This document shows, in pieces, positions 1 through 9,403 of a stretch of DNA of 64,000 nucleotides. The position numbers and the translations under genes are program-made. The number at the start of each line of letters is the position of its first letter. Position 1 is the first letter of the stretch. This stretch comes from Acidimicrobiaceae bacterium (GTDB taxonomy: Bacteria > Actinomycetota > Acidimicrobiia > Acidimicrobiales > MedAcidi-G1). Below the pieces are notes generated by a model. That model saw only the letters and a program-made list of their open reading frames with translations. It did not search any database and was not told the DNA's origin. Where the stretch lies: the NCBI GenBank assembly GCA_002717365.1, contig PBDJ01000041.1, forward strand, positions 28,216-92,215, in the 5' to 3' direction.

Positions 1-633
1 GTTCAACTCGAACACGTACAGCCCGTATGCCACGTACTCGGGAAGGACGGTGGGCAAGACACCGGTTCGGACCACGGGAGCGTGGCGGCCGCCGGCCGCC
101 CGGGCCGCCTCCAGCGGTCGGGGGTCAGCGCCGTCGATGGTCTCGCTAAACAACTTCACCATCACGCCTAGCGAGAAGACCGAAAGAGCCCAAGAACCGG
201 CGAACGCCCCGACCCCTACTGCGGTGACTAGCAACTTGGCCCAGAAGAGGTCGGGTACCGCTCGGACCACGTTCATGACCGACCGGCTGACCACCAGGGT
301 GACCCGGTTGGGAGAGGTCAACGGCGACATGGCGAAGGCCAAGGGGAGGGCCAGGGTGCAACCGATGAGAGTGGAGATCACAGCGATCTGGAGTGTTTCG
401 ACCAAGGGGTCCAGCACGTTGTGCCGATCCAGGACCCAATCCCAAGGGATGGGCCAGAACTTCCCCCACAGAGGGTTCGACCAAACGCTCCAGAACGAGG
501 AGACGTCAAAGCCGACCTTGCGGCCGGCAAACAGCGTGTAGGCGGTCAGGGCGCCGGCCACCATCCACAGTCGGAGGCCCCGGCGGGGACGAGACGGCCG
601 ACTCGTGGTGGCGCCAACCTGGGGTGCGTTCAC
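1..633 (-). CDS. phnE: Phosphonate ABC transporter permease PhnE (partial, C-terminus off the left edge)
   Basis: Membrane permease of a phosphonate/phosphite/phosphate-type importer. The GTG start overlaps the phnC stop (GTGA), and the frame stays open for 211 codons to the window edge. A first hydrophobic segment (LWMVAGALTAYTLF) is followed by a typical PhnE periplasmic stretch, then the binding-protein-dependent permease core with membrane helices around residues 80-100 and 140-165. The EAA-type cytoplasmic loop is visible (EAARAAGGRHAPVVRTGVLP). It is the third gene of phnD-phnC-phnE. No C-P lyase or phosphonatase gene lies in the window, so the substrate is not fixed. The family call is firm. 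Confidence 0.9.
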   Translation of the reverse strand, partial: MNAPQVGATTSRPSRPRRGLRLWMVAGALTAYTLFAGRKVGFDVSSFWSVWSNPLWGKFWPIPWDWVLDRHNVLDPLVETLQIAVISTLIGCTLALPLAFAMSPLTSPNRVTLVVSRSVMNVVRAVPDLFWAKLLVTAVGVGAFAGSWALSVFSLGVMVKLFSETIDGADPRPLEAARAAGGRHAPVVRTGVLPTVLPEYVAYGLYVFELN

Positions 634-1412
634 CCGGCGGGCTCGGCGTCGATAGTTAGGAGGTCGTCGTCGGTGATTGCTCGGCCGTAGATCTCCTGGA
701 AGGTGTCGTCGGTGACATCGGAGATGTCGCCGTCGAAGACCACCTCGCCGTCCCGCAAGCCCACCAACCGGCGTCCGAATTCCCGAGCCAGGTCCAGGAA
801 GTGCAAGTTGACTAGCGTGGTGATCCCCATCTCGCGGTTGATACGCAGCAGGTCACCCATGACCTGCCGACTGGTGACCGGGTCCAGCGCGGCCACCGGC
901 TCATCGGCCAGCATCACCGCCGGCTCCTGGGCCAGGGCCCGAGCGATACCCACCCGCTGCTGCTGCCCGCCAGACAGGTTGGAGGCCCGTACATACGCCT
1001 TTTCAACAATTCCGACCCGTTCAAGAGCCTGGAGGGCCGCTTCGCGCTCGGCGGACGGCCAGAGCCCAAGAGTGGATCGCCAGGCCGGGACGGCAGACAG
1101 GCGCCCCATAAGCACATTGTTCAGTACTGAGGTGCGGTGCACCAGATTGAACGTCTGGAAGATCATCCCGATCTGCGAACGGATGACCCTCAACTCGGCG
1201 GCCCCGGCGCCGACCACCTCGGTCCCGTCAATGGTGATCGACCCGGAGGTGGCCGGCACAAGGCCATTCAGGGCCCGCAGGAGCGTGGACTTACCCGCCC
1301 CCGAAAGCCCGACGACCACAACAAACTCACCGTCGTCGACCCGGAGGTCTACGTTGCGCAGTGCCTGGACGCCGCCCCGGTAGGTCACCGAGACGTCGTC
1401 GAACCGGATCAC
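630..1412 (-). CDS. phnC: Phosphonate ABC transporter ATP-binding protein PhnC
   Basis: ATPase driving the PhnD/PhnE importer. It has Walker A GLSGAGKST, Q-loop IGMIFQTFN, signature LSGGQQQRVGIARAL, Walker B AVMLADEPVAALD and an H-loop histidine (TTLVNLHFLD). The chosen GTG start gives a protein beginning VIRFDDVSVTYRGG, matching the usual family N-terminus, 260 aa long and 46 nt after phnD. Upstream ATGs at 1511 and 1583 exist but would add an unrelated tail and overlap phnD. None of the starts has a clear ribosome binding site. The stop overlaps the phnE start, which implies translational coupling. Confidence 0.9.
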   Translation of the reverse strand: MIRFDDVSVTYRGGVQALRNVDLRVDDGEFVVVVGLSGAGKSTLLRALNGLVPATSGSITIDGTEVVGAGAAELRVIRSQIGMIFQTFNLVHRTSVLNNVLMGRLSAVPAWRSTLGLWPSAEREAALQALERVGIVEKAYVRASNLSGGQQQRVGIARALAQEPAVMLADEPVAALDPVTSRQVMGDLLRINREMGITTLVNLHFLDLAREFGRRLVGLRDGEVVFDGDISDVTDDTFQEIYGRAITDDDLLTIDAEPAG

Positions 1413-1458
1413 GGCCCGTGCGTCGGTTGTGTCGTGGTCGTCGGCTTCGGTACCCCGA

Positions 1459-2526
1459 TCAGCCGAGAGGCTCGGTGATCCCGAGGGCGTCAGCTGCCTT
1501 TCGGACGACATCGAAGTCAGATTCGACAGCTCGCCGGATCGATGTCCAGCCGTAGGCCTCGTCGAACACCGCCTCGCCTTCATCAGTCTCTAGGTAGGCA
1601 TAGATGGCGTCATAGATGGCGTTCTGCAACGAGTCGGGCAGCAGCGAACTGGCGGCCACTACGTCGTTGGGGACCTCGGCGGTGAGGTTAAACACGATCA
1701 CCTTGTCACCCACATCGGTCTTCTCCTTGCGGAGGGTCCGGCGGGCATCGTCGTAGGACACACCGACGTCGGCGTCACCGTTATAGACAGCGATCACGGC
1801 GCCGTCGTGTCCGCCGGTAAAGATCGGAGTGATGTCGTTCACCGGATCGATGCCCGCCTCGATGAGTTGCAGGGCCGGGAACAGGTAACCGGAGGTCGAG
1901 GACTCTGAGGTGAAGGCCACCCGCTTGCCCTTCACCTTGGACAGGTCAGCCATGCAGGAGGTCCCAGGCGATACGTCGCCGGCATCCACCGACTCGCCGA
2001 GGGCCTTGCCGGAATCACCGAAGTAGACGCCTACCTGCAGTGCCACGGCCTCCAGGGCACCGACCTGGACCACTCCCTCATCCATGTTCTCCAGGGCCGT
2101 ACCCGACTCGGGCGCCGTTTCGCACAGCGATGGGTCGTTGGTCATCCACTGGCCGTGATACGTGGCGGACCCGTACCGGATGGCTTGGATCAGCACCTCC
2201 ATATTCCCGAACTGCCGCTGGGCCAGCGTGTAGCCGAACGGCCCGAAGGCCCCCAGGTCGGCCTTGCCGGTTCCCATCGCCGTGACCAGGCCGGTGTAGT
2301 CGGTGGTCACCACGCCGTTCACCTCGATACCGAGGGTCTCTGACAACACGTCCATGAAGGGTTGGATGTTGTCCTGGAGCGCTTCCTGCTCCGAACTAGG
2401 AACGAAACCGAACGTAATGCTGTCCGGCCAGGTCCCGTCGCCGGCGGTTGACCCCCCGTCGTCGGAGCACCCTGAAGCCAGTAGGCCCAGAGTGAGTAGA
2501 AGTGCGAGCAGTGAACGAGCCTTCAT
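1459..2526 (-). CDS. phnD: Phosphonate ABC transporter substrate-binding lipoprotein PhnD
   Basis: Extracytoplasmic solute-binding protein of the PhnD/phosphate-phosphite-phosphonate family, 355 aa. It starts with a lipoprotein signal (MKARSLLALLLTLGLLASGC; lipobox cysteine 20), followed by a flexible Asp/Gly/Ser linker. Family features include ITFGFVPSSEQEALQDN near the N-terminus and the GTGKADLGAFGPFGY region. The ATG at 2526 is preceded by GGGAGG at good spacing, so the longer frame opening at 2607 is rejected. It is the first gene of the operon and is probably anchored to the outer face of the membrane. Confidence 0.92.
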   Translation of the reverse strand: MKARSLLALLLTLGLLASGCSDDGGSTAGDGTWPDSITFGFVPSSEQEALQDNIQPFMDVLSETLGIEVNGVVTTDYTGLVTAMGTGKADLGAFGPFGYTLAQRQFGNMEVLIQAIRYGSATYHGQWMTNDPSLCETAPESGTALENMDEGVVQVGALEAVALQVGVYFGDSGKALGESVDAGDVSPGTSCMADLSKVKGKRVAFTSESSTSGYLFPALQLIEAGIDPVNDITPIFTGGHDGAVIAVYNGDADVGVSYDDARRTLRKEKTDVGDKVIVFNLTAEVPNDVVAASSLLPDSLQNAIYDAIYAYLETDEGEAVFDEAYGWTSIRRAVESDFDVVRKAADALGITEPLG

Positions 2527-2640
2527 GGGACCTCCCCACGAACTTGGTGGCGACCCCTGGTGGCCCGCCGACGCCGCGACCGTAGTCAAGCAAGACGATG
2601 CCTGCATCCATTAGGGCCGGGTTGCCGGAGAACCGGGGCG

Positions 2641-2646
2641 TAGGGT
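2641..2646 (+). promoter_or_regulatory. Putative leaderless -10 element of the EamA gene
   Basis: The hexamer TAGGGT ends 6 nt before the GTG start at 2653. The same TANNNT-N6/7-start layout recurs at many genes here, which suggests transcription begins at or next to the start codon. No obvious -35 is seen. Confidence 0.45.
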
Positions 2647-2652
2647 GCCGCG

Positions 2653-3552
2653 GTGCCAGATCCTGTTCGCGACCAGGCCGGCCTCGGCCGGGTCTCGGCG
2701 ATTGTCGCCGTCTGCTTATGGTCGACCGGGAATGTCATCGTGGCTGGGTTTGACTTGCCCGGCCTCCAGACCGGGTTTTGGCGTCTTGTACTGGGGGCGG
2801 TGGTCTACTGGGCGATCCTCTACGCCAGCGGACGGCGCATCACCTGGGTTGTGTTGCGCCGGGTCCTCCCGGTGGCCATCACGTTTTCCCTGGAGCTCGG
2901 AGTCTTCTTTGTGGCTCTCCAACACACCACGGTGGCTAACGCCACCACCATTGGAGCGCTCCAGCCCATCGTGCTGATGGCCGTAGCTTCGCGGCGCTAC
3001 CGGGAGCGGGTTGGGTGGTGGCTGGTTGGCGTGGCCCTGCTGGCCATCGGGGGCGTGGCCCTGGTGATGTACGGGGCCGGAGGGGAGGTCCGGCCCGAGG
3101 GGCACCTGACGGGAGACCTCTTCGCCGTGGTCGCTATGGTCCTGTTCTCCGCCTACTTCATCTTCGTCAAGGATGTCCGCCAGCAGATCGACACGTTCAC
3201 GCTTCAGACCGCCTCGATGACCATCGGGTTCGTGGTGCTGCTCCCCTTGGCCGCCGTGGAAGCCGGTCAAATCGTTCCCCCCCTCCCGTCGTGGTCGCAG
3301 TGGGGGGTCCTGGCCCTGCTGCTGGCTATCCCCGGAACCGGTCACTTCTTGATGAACTGGGCCCACCTCCACGTCAGCCTCACCTTGGCCGGCCTCCTGA
3401 CACTGGCCGCCCCGGTCCTCTCCACCGTGGGTGCCTGGCTAGTCCTGGAGCAGCGGTTGGCCATTTCTCAGGTGGCAGGTATGGCCGTGGTACTAGGTGC
3501 TCTGGTTCTCGTGGTACGGCGAGACGCCCGGCTGCACGCCGAGCCAGGCTGA
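2653..3552 (+). CDS. EamA/DMT-family transporter
   Basis: Inner-membrane drug/metabolite transporter, 299 aa, with about ten hydrophobic segments arranged as two EamA repeats. The first repeat opens with VSAIVAVCLWSTGNVIVAG and includes FWRLVLGAVVYW. The second repeat starts near residue 155 (DLFAVVAMVLFSAYFIFVK) and ends with LVLEQRLAISQVAGMAVVLGA, a common EamA signature. The GTG start sits 6 nt after a TAGGGT hexamer. It is divergent from the phn operon. The substrate cannot be told from sequence; exporters of amino acids or metabolites are usual in the family. Confidence 0.85.
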   Translation: MPDPVRDQAGLGRVSAIVAVCLWSTGNVIVAGFDLPGLQTGFWRLVLGAVVYWAILYASGRRITWVVLRRVLPVAITFSLELGVFFVALQHTTVANATTIGALQPIVLMAVASRRYRERVGWWLVGVALLAIGGVALVMYGAGGEVRPEGHLTGDLFAVVAMVLFSAYFIFVKDVRQQIDTFTLQTASMTIGFVVLLPLAAVEAGQIVPPLPSWSQWGVLALLLAIPGTGHFLMNWAHLHVSLTLAGLLTLAAPVLSTVGAWLVLEQRLAISQVAGMAVVLGALVLVVRRDARLHAEPG

Positions 3553-3676
3553 GCAAAGGGTCCCGGGGTTATTGACGGTGAACAAAGCGCACCCGAGGGT
3601 CCCCGGCGCCCCCGGTAGCATCGACGGGACCGACCGGGGCCTACCCGGTGGGCCTTCCTAACTGTTGGAACCGGCT

Positions 3677-5311
3677 ATGGACGTGCGCCACATCCTCATC
3701 GACGCGGTCCGTACCGCGCTAACCGACCTCGGGATCGACCCAGTGCCCGACGTGGTCCAGCTAGAGCGGCCGGCTAATCCTGACCACGGGGACTGGTCGA
3801 CCAACGTGGCCTTGGCCTCGGCGAAGACAGCCGGTCAGAACCCCCGCGAACTGGGCACCGCCTTGGCTGACCACCTGTCGACCACCCCGCCGCCCCACGT
3901 GGTTGGTGTCGAAGTGGCCGGTCCGGGCTTCGTGAACTTTCGGCTGGCCGACTCGTGGCTCCACGAGGTGCTGGCCGATGTGGTGGTCGCCGGAGCCGAC
4001 GGGTGGGGCCGGCACGACCACGGGGTCGGGGTCAAAGTCATCGTGGAGTTCGTGAGCGCTAACCCGACCGGGCCGCTCCACGCCGGGCACGGTCGTGGCG
4101 CCTGCTACGGCGACTCAGTAGCCCGCCTCTACGAGCGGTGCGGCTACCAAGTGGCGCGCGAGTTCTACATCAACGACCGCGGTATCCAAATGCAGAACTT
4201 CGCCGCCTCGCTGGCCGCGCGAGCCGGCGGACGGGAGGTCGCCGACGACGGCTATCACGGCCAGTACATCGTGGACTGGGCGGCCGAGATGCCGATCGAC
4301 GCCGACCCGCTGGAGTGGGGCTACGCCCGGGCACTGGCCGCCCACCAGTCCGTCCTGGAGTCGCTATCCATCCACTTCGACACCTGGTTCAGTGAGCGAT
4401 CCATGATGGCCAGCGGAGCCATAGACCAGACGTTGGCCGACCTGCAGGTCGCCGGCTCCGTGTACGAGGAGGATGGCGCTGTCTGGCTGCGGAGCAGCGA
4501 GCATGGCGACGACAAGGATCGGGTACTGATCAAGGGGGACGGCGAGCCCACTTATCTGATGCCCGACGTGGCTTATCACCGGGACAAGTTCGGCCGAGCC
4601 GACCTCCTGGTAAACGTCTTCGGTGCCGACCACCACGGCTATGTGGCCCGGATGCACGCCGCTATGGCCCTGCTGGGACACGACCCCGGTGACTTGGAGA
4701 TCGCAATTACCCAGCTCGTCAGCCTCCAGAGGGACGGCCAGGAGGTCCGCCTCTCCAAGAGGACCGGCGAGATGGTCGAACTGGCCGAGGTGGTGGACGA
4801 GGTGGGCGCCGATGCGGCCCGCTTCACTTACCTCTTGTTGTCCGTTGACTCCCCCCAGACCTTCGATCTGGACTTAGTGGCCAGCCAGGTCAACGAGAAC
4901 CCGGTGTTCTACGTGCAGTACGCCCACGCCCGGATCCACTCGATCGTCCGACGTGCCGAAGAGGCAGGAAACCGGCGGGGTTCGCTGGTCGACGCCGACC
5001 TGTCCCTACTCGTACATCCCCGCGAACTGGAGATCCTACGGGCCTTGCACGAGTTGCCGGACGCCGTGGAGCGGGCCTGCCGGGAGCGGGCGCCACACCA
5101 GGTCACCACCTGGGTCCGAGAGATGGCATCGTCGTTCCACGGCTTCTACCACGACTGCCGAGTGCTGGGCGACGGGATCGACCCAGCGACCACGACAGCC
5201 CGACTGTGGCTGGTCGAGGGGGCGCGCATCGGCCTGGCCGTCGCCCTGGATCTACTGGGCGTGAGTGCACCGACCGAGATGTGGCGCGACCCTGCTGATG
5301 GGGAGAACTGA
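3677..5311 (+). CDS. argS: Arginyl-tRNA synthetase
   Basis: Class I aminoacyl-tRNA synthetase charging tRNA-Arg, 544 aa. An N-terminal Arg-S additional domain (residues 1-90) precedes the catalytic core with the HIGH-type motif HAGH (135-138) after SANPTGPL. The KMSK-equivalent is VRLSKRTGEMV. A helical DALR anticodon-binding domain closes the protein. ATG 3677 is preferred over TTG 3665 because GGAA lies 6 nt upstream. It heads the argS-lysA-hom-thrC block, and lysA follows after 2 nt. The upstream gap of 124 bp has a TAGCAT hexamer near 3617 as a possible -10. Confidence 0.97.
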   Translation: MDVRHILIDAVRTALTDLGIDPVPDVVQLERPANPDHGDWSTNVALASAKTAGQNPRELGTALADHLSTTPPPHVVGVEVAGPGFVNFRLADSWLHEVLADVVVAGADGWGRHDHGVGVKVIVEFVSANPTGPLHAGHGRGACYGDSVARLYERCGYQVAREFYINDRGIQMQNFAASLAARAGGREVADDGYHGQYIVDWAAEMPIDADPLEWGYARALAAHQSVLESLSIHFDTWFSERSMMASGAIDQTLADLQVAGSVYEEDGAVWLRSSEHGDDKDRVLIKGDGEPTYLMPDVAYHRDKFGRADLLVNVFGADHHGYVARMHAAMALLGHDPGDLEIAITQLVSLQRDGQEVRLSKRTGEMVELAEVVDEVGADAARFTYLLLSVDSPQTFDLDLVASQVNENPVFYVQYAHARIHSIVRRAEEAGNRRGSLVDADLSLLVHPRELEILRALHELPDAVERACRERAPHQVTTWVREMASSFHGFYHDCRVLGDGIDPATTTARLWLVEGARIGLAVALDLLGVSAPTEMWRDPADGEN

Positions 5312-5313
5312 CG

Positions 5314-6585
5314 ATGGCCGGTCCCATCCCCCTACACCTGCTACCCGACTCGGCGTCGGTCGGACCGGACGGCCGGGCCTCGATTGGCGGATGTGACCTG
5401 GTGGATCTGGCCGATGAGTACGGCACACCGCTCTTCGTGTACGACGAGGACCACCTGCGGAGTCGCTGCCGAGAGGCGGTGGCCGCCTTCGGGGACGGCG
5501 TGGCCTACGCCTCTAAGGCCTTTCTTTGTGGCGCCATGGCCCGCTTGGCCCATGAGGAGGGCATGTGCTTGGACGTGGCCACGGGTGGCGAGTTGTATGT
5601 AGCCCGTCACGCTGGGGTGCCCGGCGACCGTCTGGTCCTCCATGGCAACAACAAGAGCGACCGTGAGTTAGCCATGGCTCTGGATGAGGGGGTGGGCCGG
5701 ATCGTCGTCGACTCGTTCGACGAGTTGGATCGCCTCGACGACCTGTCCACCCGGACTGGGTCCCGGCCTCAGGTCCTGTTGCGGATCACCCCGGGAGTGG
5801 AGGCCCGGACCCACGAGTTCGTGGCCACCGGCCAGGACGACTCCAAGTTCGGCTTCACGGTGTCGTCTGGCCTTGCCGAGGCGGCTGTAGAACGTGCTAC
5901 GGCGTCCGACACCGTGGAGCTAGTCGGACTGCACGCTCACATAGGCAGCCAGGTGTTCGAGGTCGGGGCCTTTTCTCGGGCCGTCGAGGTCCTGGTGGAC
6001 TTCGCCGAGTCCTTCGGGTTGCCCGAACTCTCGGTGGGTGGCGGCCTGGGTGTGCCGTACGTGGAGGGGGAGTCGGCTCCGTCGATCACCGAGTGGGCTG
6101 CCGGTATCCGGGCCGTCTGCGAGGCGGCCGGGGTAACGGCCTCGGTCTCGGCTGAGCCGGGTCGGGCCATCGTGGCGTCGGCTGCCGTGACCCTCTACCG
6201 AGTGGGGACGGTCAAGGACCTACCCGGGATCCGGACCTACGTGGCCGTCGACGGTGGGATGAGCGACAACCCCCGCCCTGTGCTCTACGGCTCGGGCTAT
6301 GAGACCTTCTTGCCTCGGTCCACGAATAGCGATCGTCCGCGTGCCGTGCGGGTGGTGGGCAAGCACTGCGAATCGGGCGACCTCCTGGTCCGCGAGGGCT
6401 GGGTCCCCAAGGACATGGTGGTGGGAGACGTGTTAGCTACGCCGGTCACCGGGGCCTATGGACATTCCATGGGTTCCAACTACAACCAGGTTCTGCGACC
6501 CGCTGTGGTGTTCGTGGCCGACGGCCGGGCCCGTCAGGTAGTGCGACGCGAGACCTTCGAGGACCTGGTTAGCCGGGAGGGCTGA
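5314..6585 (+). CDS. lysA: Diaminopimelate decarboxylase
   Basis: PLP-dependent fold-III decarboxylase converting meso-diaminopimelate to L-lysine, 423 aa. The PLP lysine is K68 in YASKAF. Other family motifs are HIGSQVFE, GGGLGVPY, AEPGRAIVA and the C-terminal GAYGHSMGSNYN segment, which carries the substrate-binding tyrosine. It starts 2 nt after the argS stop, so it is in the same transcript. The following gene hom is 67 bp away and seems to have its own leaderless promoter. Confidence 0.97.
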   Translation: MAGPIPLHLLPDSASVGPDGRASIGGCDLVDLADEYGTPLFVYDEDHLRSRCREAVAAFGDGVAYASKAFLCGAMARLAHEEGMCLDVATGGELYVARHAGVPGDRLVLHGNNKSDRELAMALDEGVGRIVVDSFDELDRLDDLSTRTGSRPQVLLRITPGVEARTHEFVATGQDDSKFGFTVSSGLAEAAVERATASDTVELVGLHAHIGSQVFEVGAFSRAVEVLVDFAESFGLPELSVGGGLGVPYVEGESAPSITEWAAGIRAVCEAAGVTASVSAEPGRAIVASAAVTLYRVGTVKDLPGIRTYVAVDGGMSDNPRPVLYGSGYETFLPRSTNSDRPRAVRVVGKHCESGDLLVREGWVPKDMVVGDVLATPVTGAYGHSMGSNYNQVLRPAVVFVADGRARQVVRRETFEDLVSREG

Positions 6586-6639
6586 CCAACGGAGGGGACG
6601 GGACCCCGAATCGGCGCCTTACCGAGCCACCCCGAGCGG

Positions 6640-6645
6640 TACCGT
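6640..6645 (+). promoter_or_regulatory. Putative leaderless -10 element of hom
   Basis: TACCGT lies 7 nt before the ATG at 6653, in the 67-bp lysA-hom gap. It may allow hom-thrC to be transcribed apart from argS-lysA. Confidence 0.45.
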
Positions 6646-6652
6646 TTGTCCC

Positions 6653-7951
6653 ATGGAGTCCTCCCTGATCCGTGTTGGAATGCTGGGCTGCGGCCATGTG
6701 GGCGCAGCCCTGGCGGTCCTCGTCGCCGAACGCCGTGACGAGGTAGCCCGACGAACCGGGCTGGACTTGTCAGTGACCCGCATCGCGGTGCGCAACACGG
6801 CCATCGACAGGGACGTTCCAGTCAACGATGACGCCTTCACCACGGATGCCGCCTCGGTAGTAGCCGATCCCGAGGTTGACGTGGTTGTCGAACTGATGGG
6901 AGGCATTGAACCGGCCCGTGAACTGGTAGCGACCGCCTTGTCGTCCGGCAAGCCGGTGGTGACGGCCAACAAAGAACTCCTGGCAAACCACGGTGCCGAG
7001 CTCTACGCCCTAGCCGAGGCCAACGGCGTGGATCTGCTGTTTGAGGCTGCGGTCGCCGGGGCCATCCCGATCATGCGGCCCCTGCGCGAGTCGTTGGCCG
7101 GCGAGCCGATTCGGCGGGGCATGGGCATCGTTAATGGCACGACCAATTTCATCCTGACTCGCATGACCGACGAGGGAGCCAGCTACGCCGACGCTCTGGC
7201 AGAGGCCCAGAGCCTGGGCTACGCCGAAAGTGACCCAACCGCCGACGTAGAGGGCTTCGATGCCGGAGCCAAGGCGGCCATCATCGCCACACTGGCCTTC
7301 GGTGCCCGGGTGGTGGCTGGCGACGTCTACCACGAAGGTATCTCAGGGATCACGGTGGACGACATCGAGTTCGCCGCCGACCTGAAGCACTGCATCAAGT
7401 TGCTGGCTGTGGCCGAGCAGACGGTCGACGAGGACGGTCGGTCCCAGGTCGGGGTGCGGGTGCACCCCACGCTGGTCCCGCTGGACCACCCCTTGGCCTC
7501 GGTCAACGGAAGCTTCAACGCGGTATTCGTGGAAGGCGAGGCGTCCGGTGACCTCATGCTCTACGGGCGGGGAGCCGGTGGACGACCGAGCGCTTCGGCC
7601 GTGCTGGGTGACCTCATCGACGCTGCGGGGAACCTCCACGGAGGCCACGGCGCGGTCATCGGGGATTTGGAGCCAGTCCGGATCGCTCCCATCGACGACG
7701 TGACGTCCGCCTTCTACCTGAACCTCGAGGTGGACGACCGCCCGGGAGTGCTGGCCCAGGTGGCTGCTGTGTTCGGCGAGCACGGCGTGTCCATCCGTTC
7801 AATGGAACAGGAGGGCCTAGGTGGTGAGGCCCGCCTGGTGTTCATCACCCACGGAGCCCAGGAGCGTGACCTGCGCTCCACCCTTGAGGACCTCCGTTCC
7901 CTGGACGCTGTGCGGGCCGTCGGCAGCGTGCTGCGGGTCATTGGCGACTGA
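6653..7951 (+). CDS. hom: Homoserine dehydrogenase with C-terminal ACT domain
   Basis: NAD(P)-dependent reduction of aspartate semialdehyde to homoserine, 432 aa. It has a Rossmann motif GMLGCGHVGAAL near the N-terminus, VTANKELLANHG, the substrate-binding segment GIVNGTTNFILTRM, and SDPTADVEGFDAGAKAAI. An ACT domain occupies about residues 355-432 (DRPGVLAQVAAVFGEHGVS) and predicts feedback control, usually by threonine. thrC follows 17 nt downstream. Start is ATG 6653. Confidence 0.97.
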   Translation: MESSLIRVGMLGCGHVGAALAVLVAERRDEVARRTGLDLSVTRIAVRNTAIDRDVPVNDDAFTTDAASVVADPEVDVVVELMGGIEPARELVATALSSGKPVVTANKELLANHGAELYALAEANGVDLLFEAAVAGAIPIMRPLRESLAGEPIRRGMGIVNGTTNFILTRMTDEGASYADALAEAQSLGYAESDPTADVEGFDAGAKAAIIATLAFGARVVAGDVYHEGISGITVDDIEFAADLKHCIKLLAVAEQTVDEDGRSQVGVRVHPTLVPLDHPLASVNGSFNAVFVEGEASGDLMLYGRGAGGRPSASAVLGDLIDAAGNLHGGHGAVIGDLEPVRIAPIDDVTSAFYLNLEVDDRPGVLAQVAAVFGEHGVSIRSMEQEGLGGEARLVFITHGAQERDLRSTLEDLRSLDAVRAVGSVLRVIGD

Positions 7952-7968
7952 CCGACGCCGCGATCACC

Positions 7969-9351
7969 ATGCGCTACGTCAGCACCCGTGGGGCGGCTCC
8001 GGTCCTGGAGTTCGGGGATGCCCTGCTCGCCGGCTTGGCTTCCGACGGGGGGCTTTACGTGCCGGAGTCCTGGTCGGCCCTGCCCGAAGGTGGGCGGGGC
8101 AATTACGTGGAGACGGCGATCGAAATCATGGCCCTGTTCGTGGGCAACGCCATCAGTCGGGACGACCTCGCCGCCATGGTGTCTGACGCCTACGCCACGT
8201 TTGACACCCCAGAGGTAACGCCGCTTGTCGAGTTGCACGATGGTATTCACCTACTGGAGCTCTTTCACGGCCCGACGCTGGCCTTCAAGGACATAGCCCT
8301 CCAGATGGTCGGACGGCTCTTCGACTACGAGCTAGATCGGCGGGGCCAGCGGGTGACCGTCGTGGGAGCAACATCGGGAGACACGGGATCGGCGGCTATC
8401 GAAGCCTGTCGGGACCGCGAGAACGTTGACGTCATCATCTTGCACCCGGCCGACCGGGTGTCTGACGTGCAGCGCCGGCAGATGACCACCGTGGAGGCCG
8501 ACAACGTGCACAACGTGGCCGTGGAGGGCACCTTTGACGACTGCCAGGACCTGGTTAAGGCCATGTTCGCCGACGTGGCCTTCCGGGACCAGGTGCGACT
8601 GTCGGCCGTGAACTCCATCAACTGGGCCCGGGTGATGGCTCAAATCGTCTACTACGTGGTGGCCGCCGAGCGGCTGGGGGGCCGCCGGTCTCCGGTGGCA
8701 TTCGCCGTACCCACTGGGAATTTCGGGAACGTCTTCGCCGGACACGTGGCCCGGCGCGTCGGCCTGAACGTCCCTCAACTAGTGGTTGGAACCAACACCA
8801 ACGACGTCCTGACGCAGTTCTTCACCGAGGGCACCATGGCCATCGCTGAGGTGGTACCGACCACCTCGCCCAGCATGGATATCCAGATCTCGTCCAACCT
8901 TGAGCGGCTGCTGTACGAGATCTTGGACCGCGACGGTGCTGAGGTGGCCGCTCGTCTGGACGCTTTCCGGTCCACCGGCCGCTTCCAGCTGAACCCAGAA
9001 CACCATGCTGCCCTGTCCGATAATTGGTCAGCGGCCCGTTTCGGCGACGACATAGTCAAGGACTGCATCGCCGCAGAGGCGGACCGGTCGGGAATCGTGC
9101 TCGATCCTCACACCGCAGTCGGCGTGCTGGCCGGTCGGGCCGCCCGTCGCGACCCTTCGATCCCTCTAGTGGCCCTAGCTACGGCCCACCCGGCCAAGTT
9201 CCCGGATGCCGTAGAGGCGGCCACCGGGGTCCGGCCCGAGCTGCCGGACCGTCTAGCCGGCCTCCACGACCGTCCGGAACGCCTAACCCGGATGCCCAAC
9301 GACCTGGCCGTCGTGCAGGAGTTCGTCGAGGCGCACCGGCGTGTCCGATGA
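7969..9351 (+). CDS. thrC: Threonine synthase
   Basis: PLP fold-II enzyme converting O-phosphohomoserine to threonine, 460 aa, of the long E. coli/yeast-like type. It starts MRYVSTRG, as usual for this subgroup. The PLP lysine is in TLAFKDIALQ; the phosphate loop is ATSGDTGSAAIEA; VPTGNFGNVFAGH follows. It is co-transcribed with hom. Its substrate needs homoserine kinase, and no GHMP-type thrB is present; the next gene is the ApgM-like protein. Confidence 0.96.
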   Translation: MRYVSTRGAAPVLEFGDALLAGLASDGGLYVPESWSALPEGGRGNYVETAIEIMALFVGNAISRDDLAAMVSDAYATFDTPEVTPLVELHDGIHLLELFHGPTLAFKDIALQMVGRLFDYELDRRGQRVTVVGATSGDTGSAAIEACRDRENVDVIILHPADRVSDVQRRQMTTVEADNVHNVAVEGTFDDCQDLVKAMFADVAFRDQVRLSAVNSINWARVMAQIVYYVVAAERLGGRRSPVAFAVPTGNFGNVFAGHVARRVGLNVPQLVVGTNTNDVLTQFFTEGTMAIAEVVPTTSPSMDIQISSNLERLLYEILDRDGAEVAARLDAFRSTGRFQLNPEHHAALSDNWSAARFGDDIVKDCIAAEADRSGIVLDPHTAVGVLAGRAARRDPSIPLVALATAHPAKFPDAVEAATGVRPELPDRLAGLHDRPERLTRMPNDLAVVQEFVEAHRRVR

Positions 9352-9403
9352 CCAGAGAAAGCGCTGTGGTCCCCAACGGCCTCTCTGACAGGATGATCGG
9401 CCT

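Noticed and set aside
146..484. Open frame on the minus strand inside phnE
   Set aside because: It is in another frame than the PhnE protein, which runs from 633 to the left edge with clear permease features.
1413..1583. Longer PhnC starts at ATG 1511 or 1583
   Set aside because: They overlap phnD and add residues without family similarity; GTG 1412 starts at the conserved N-terminus.
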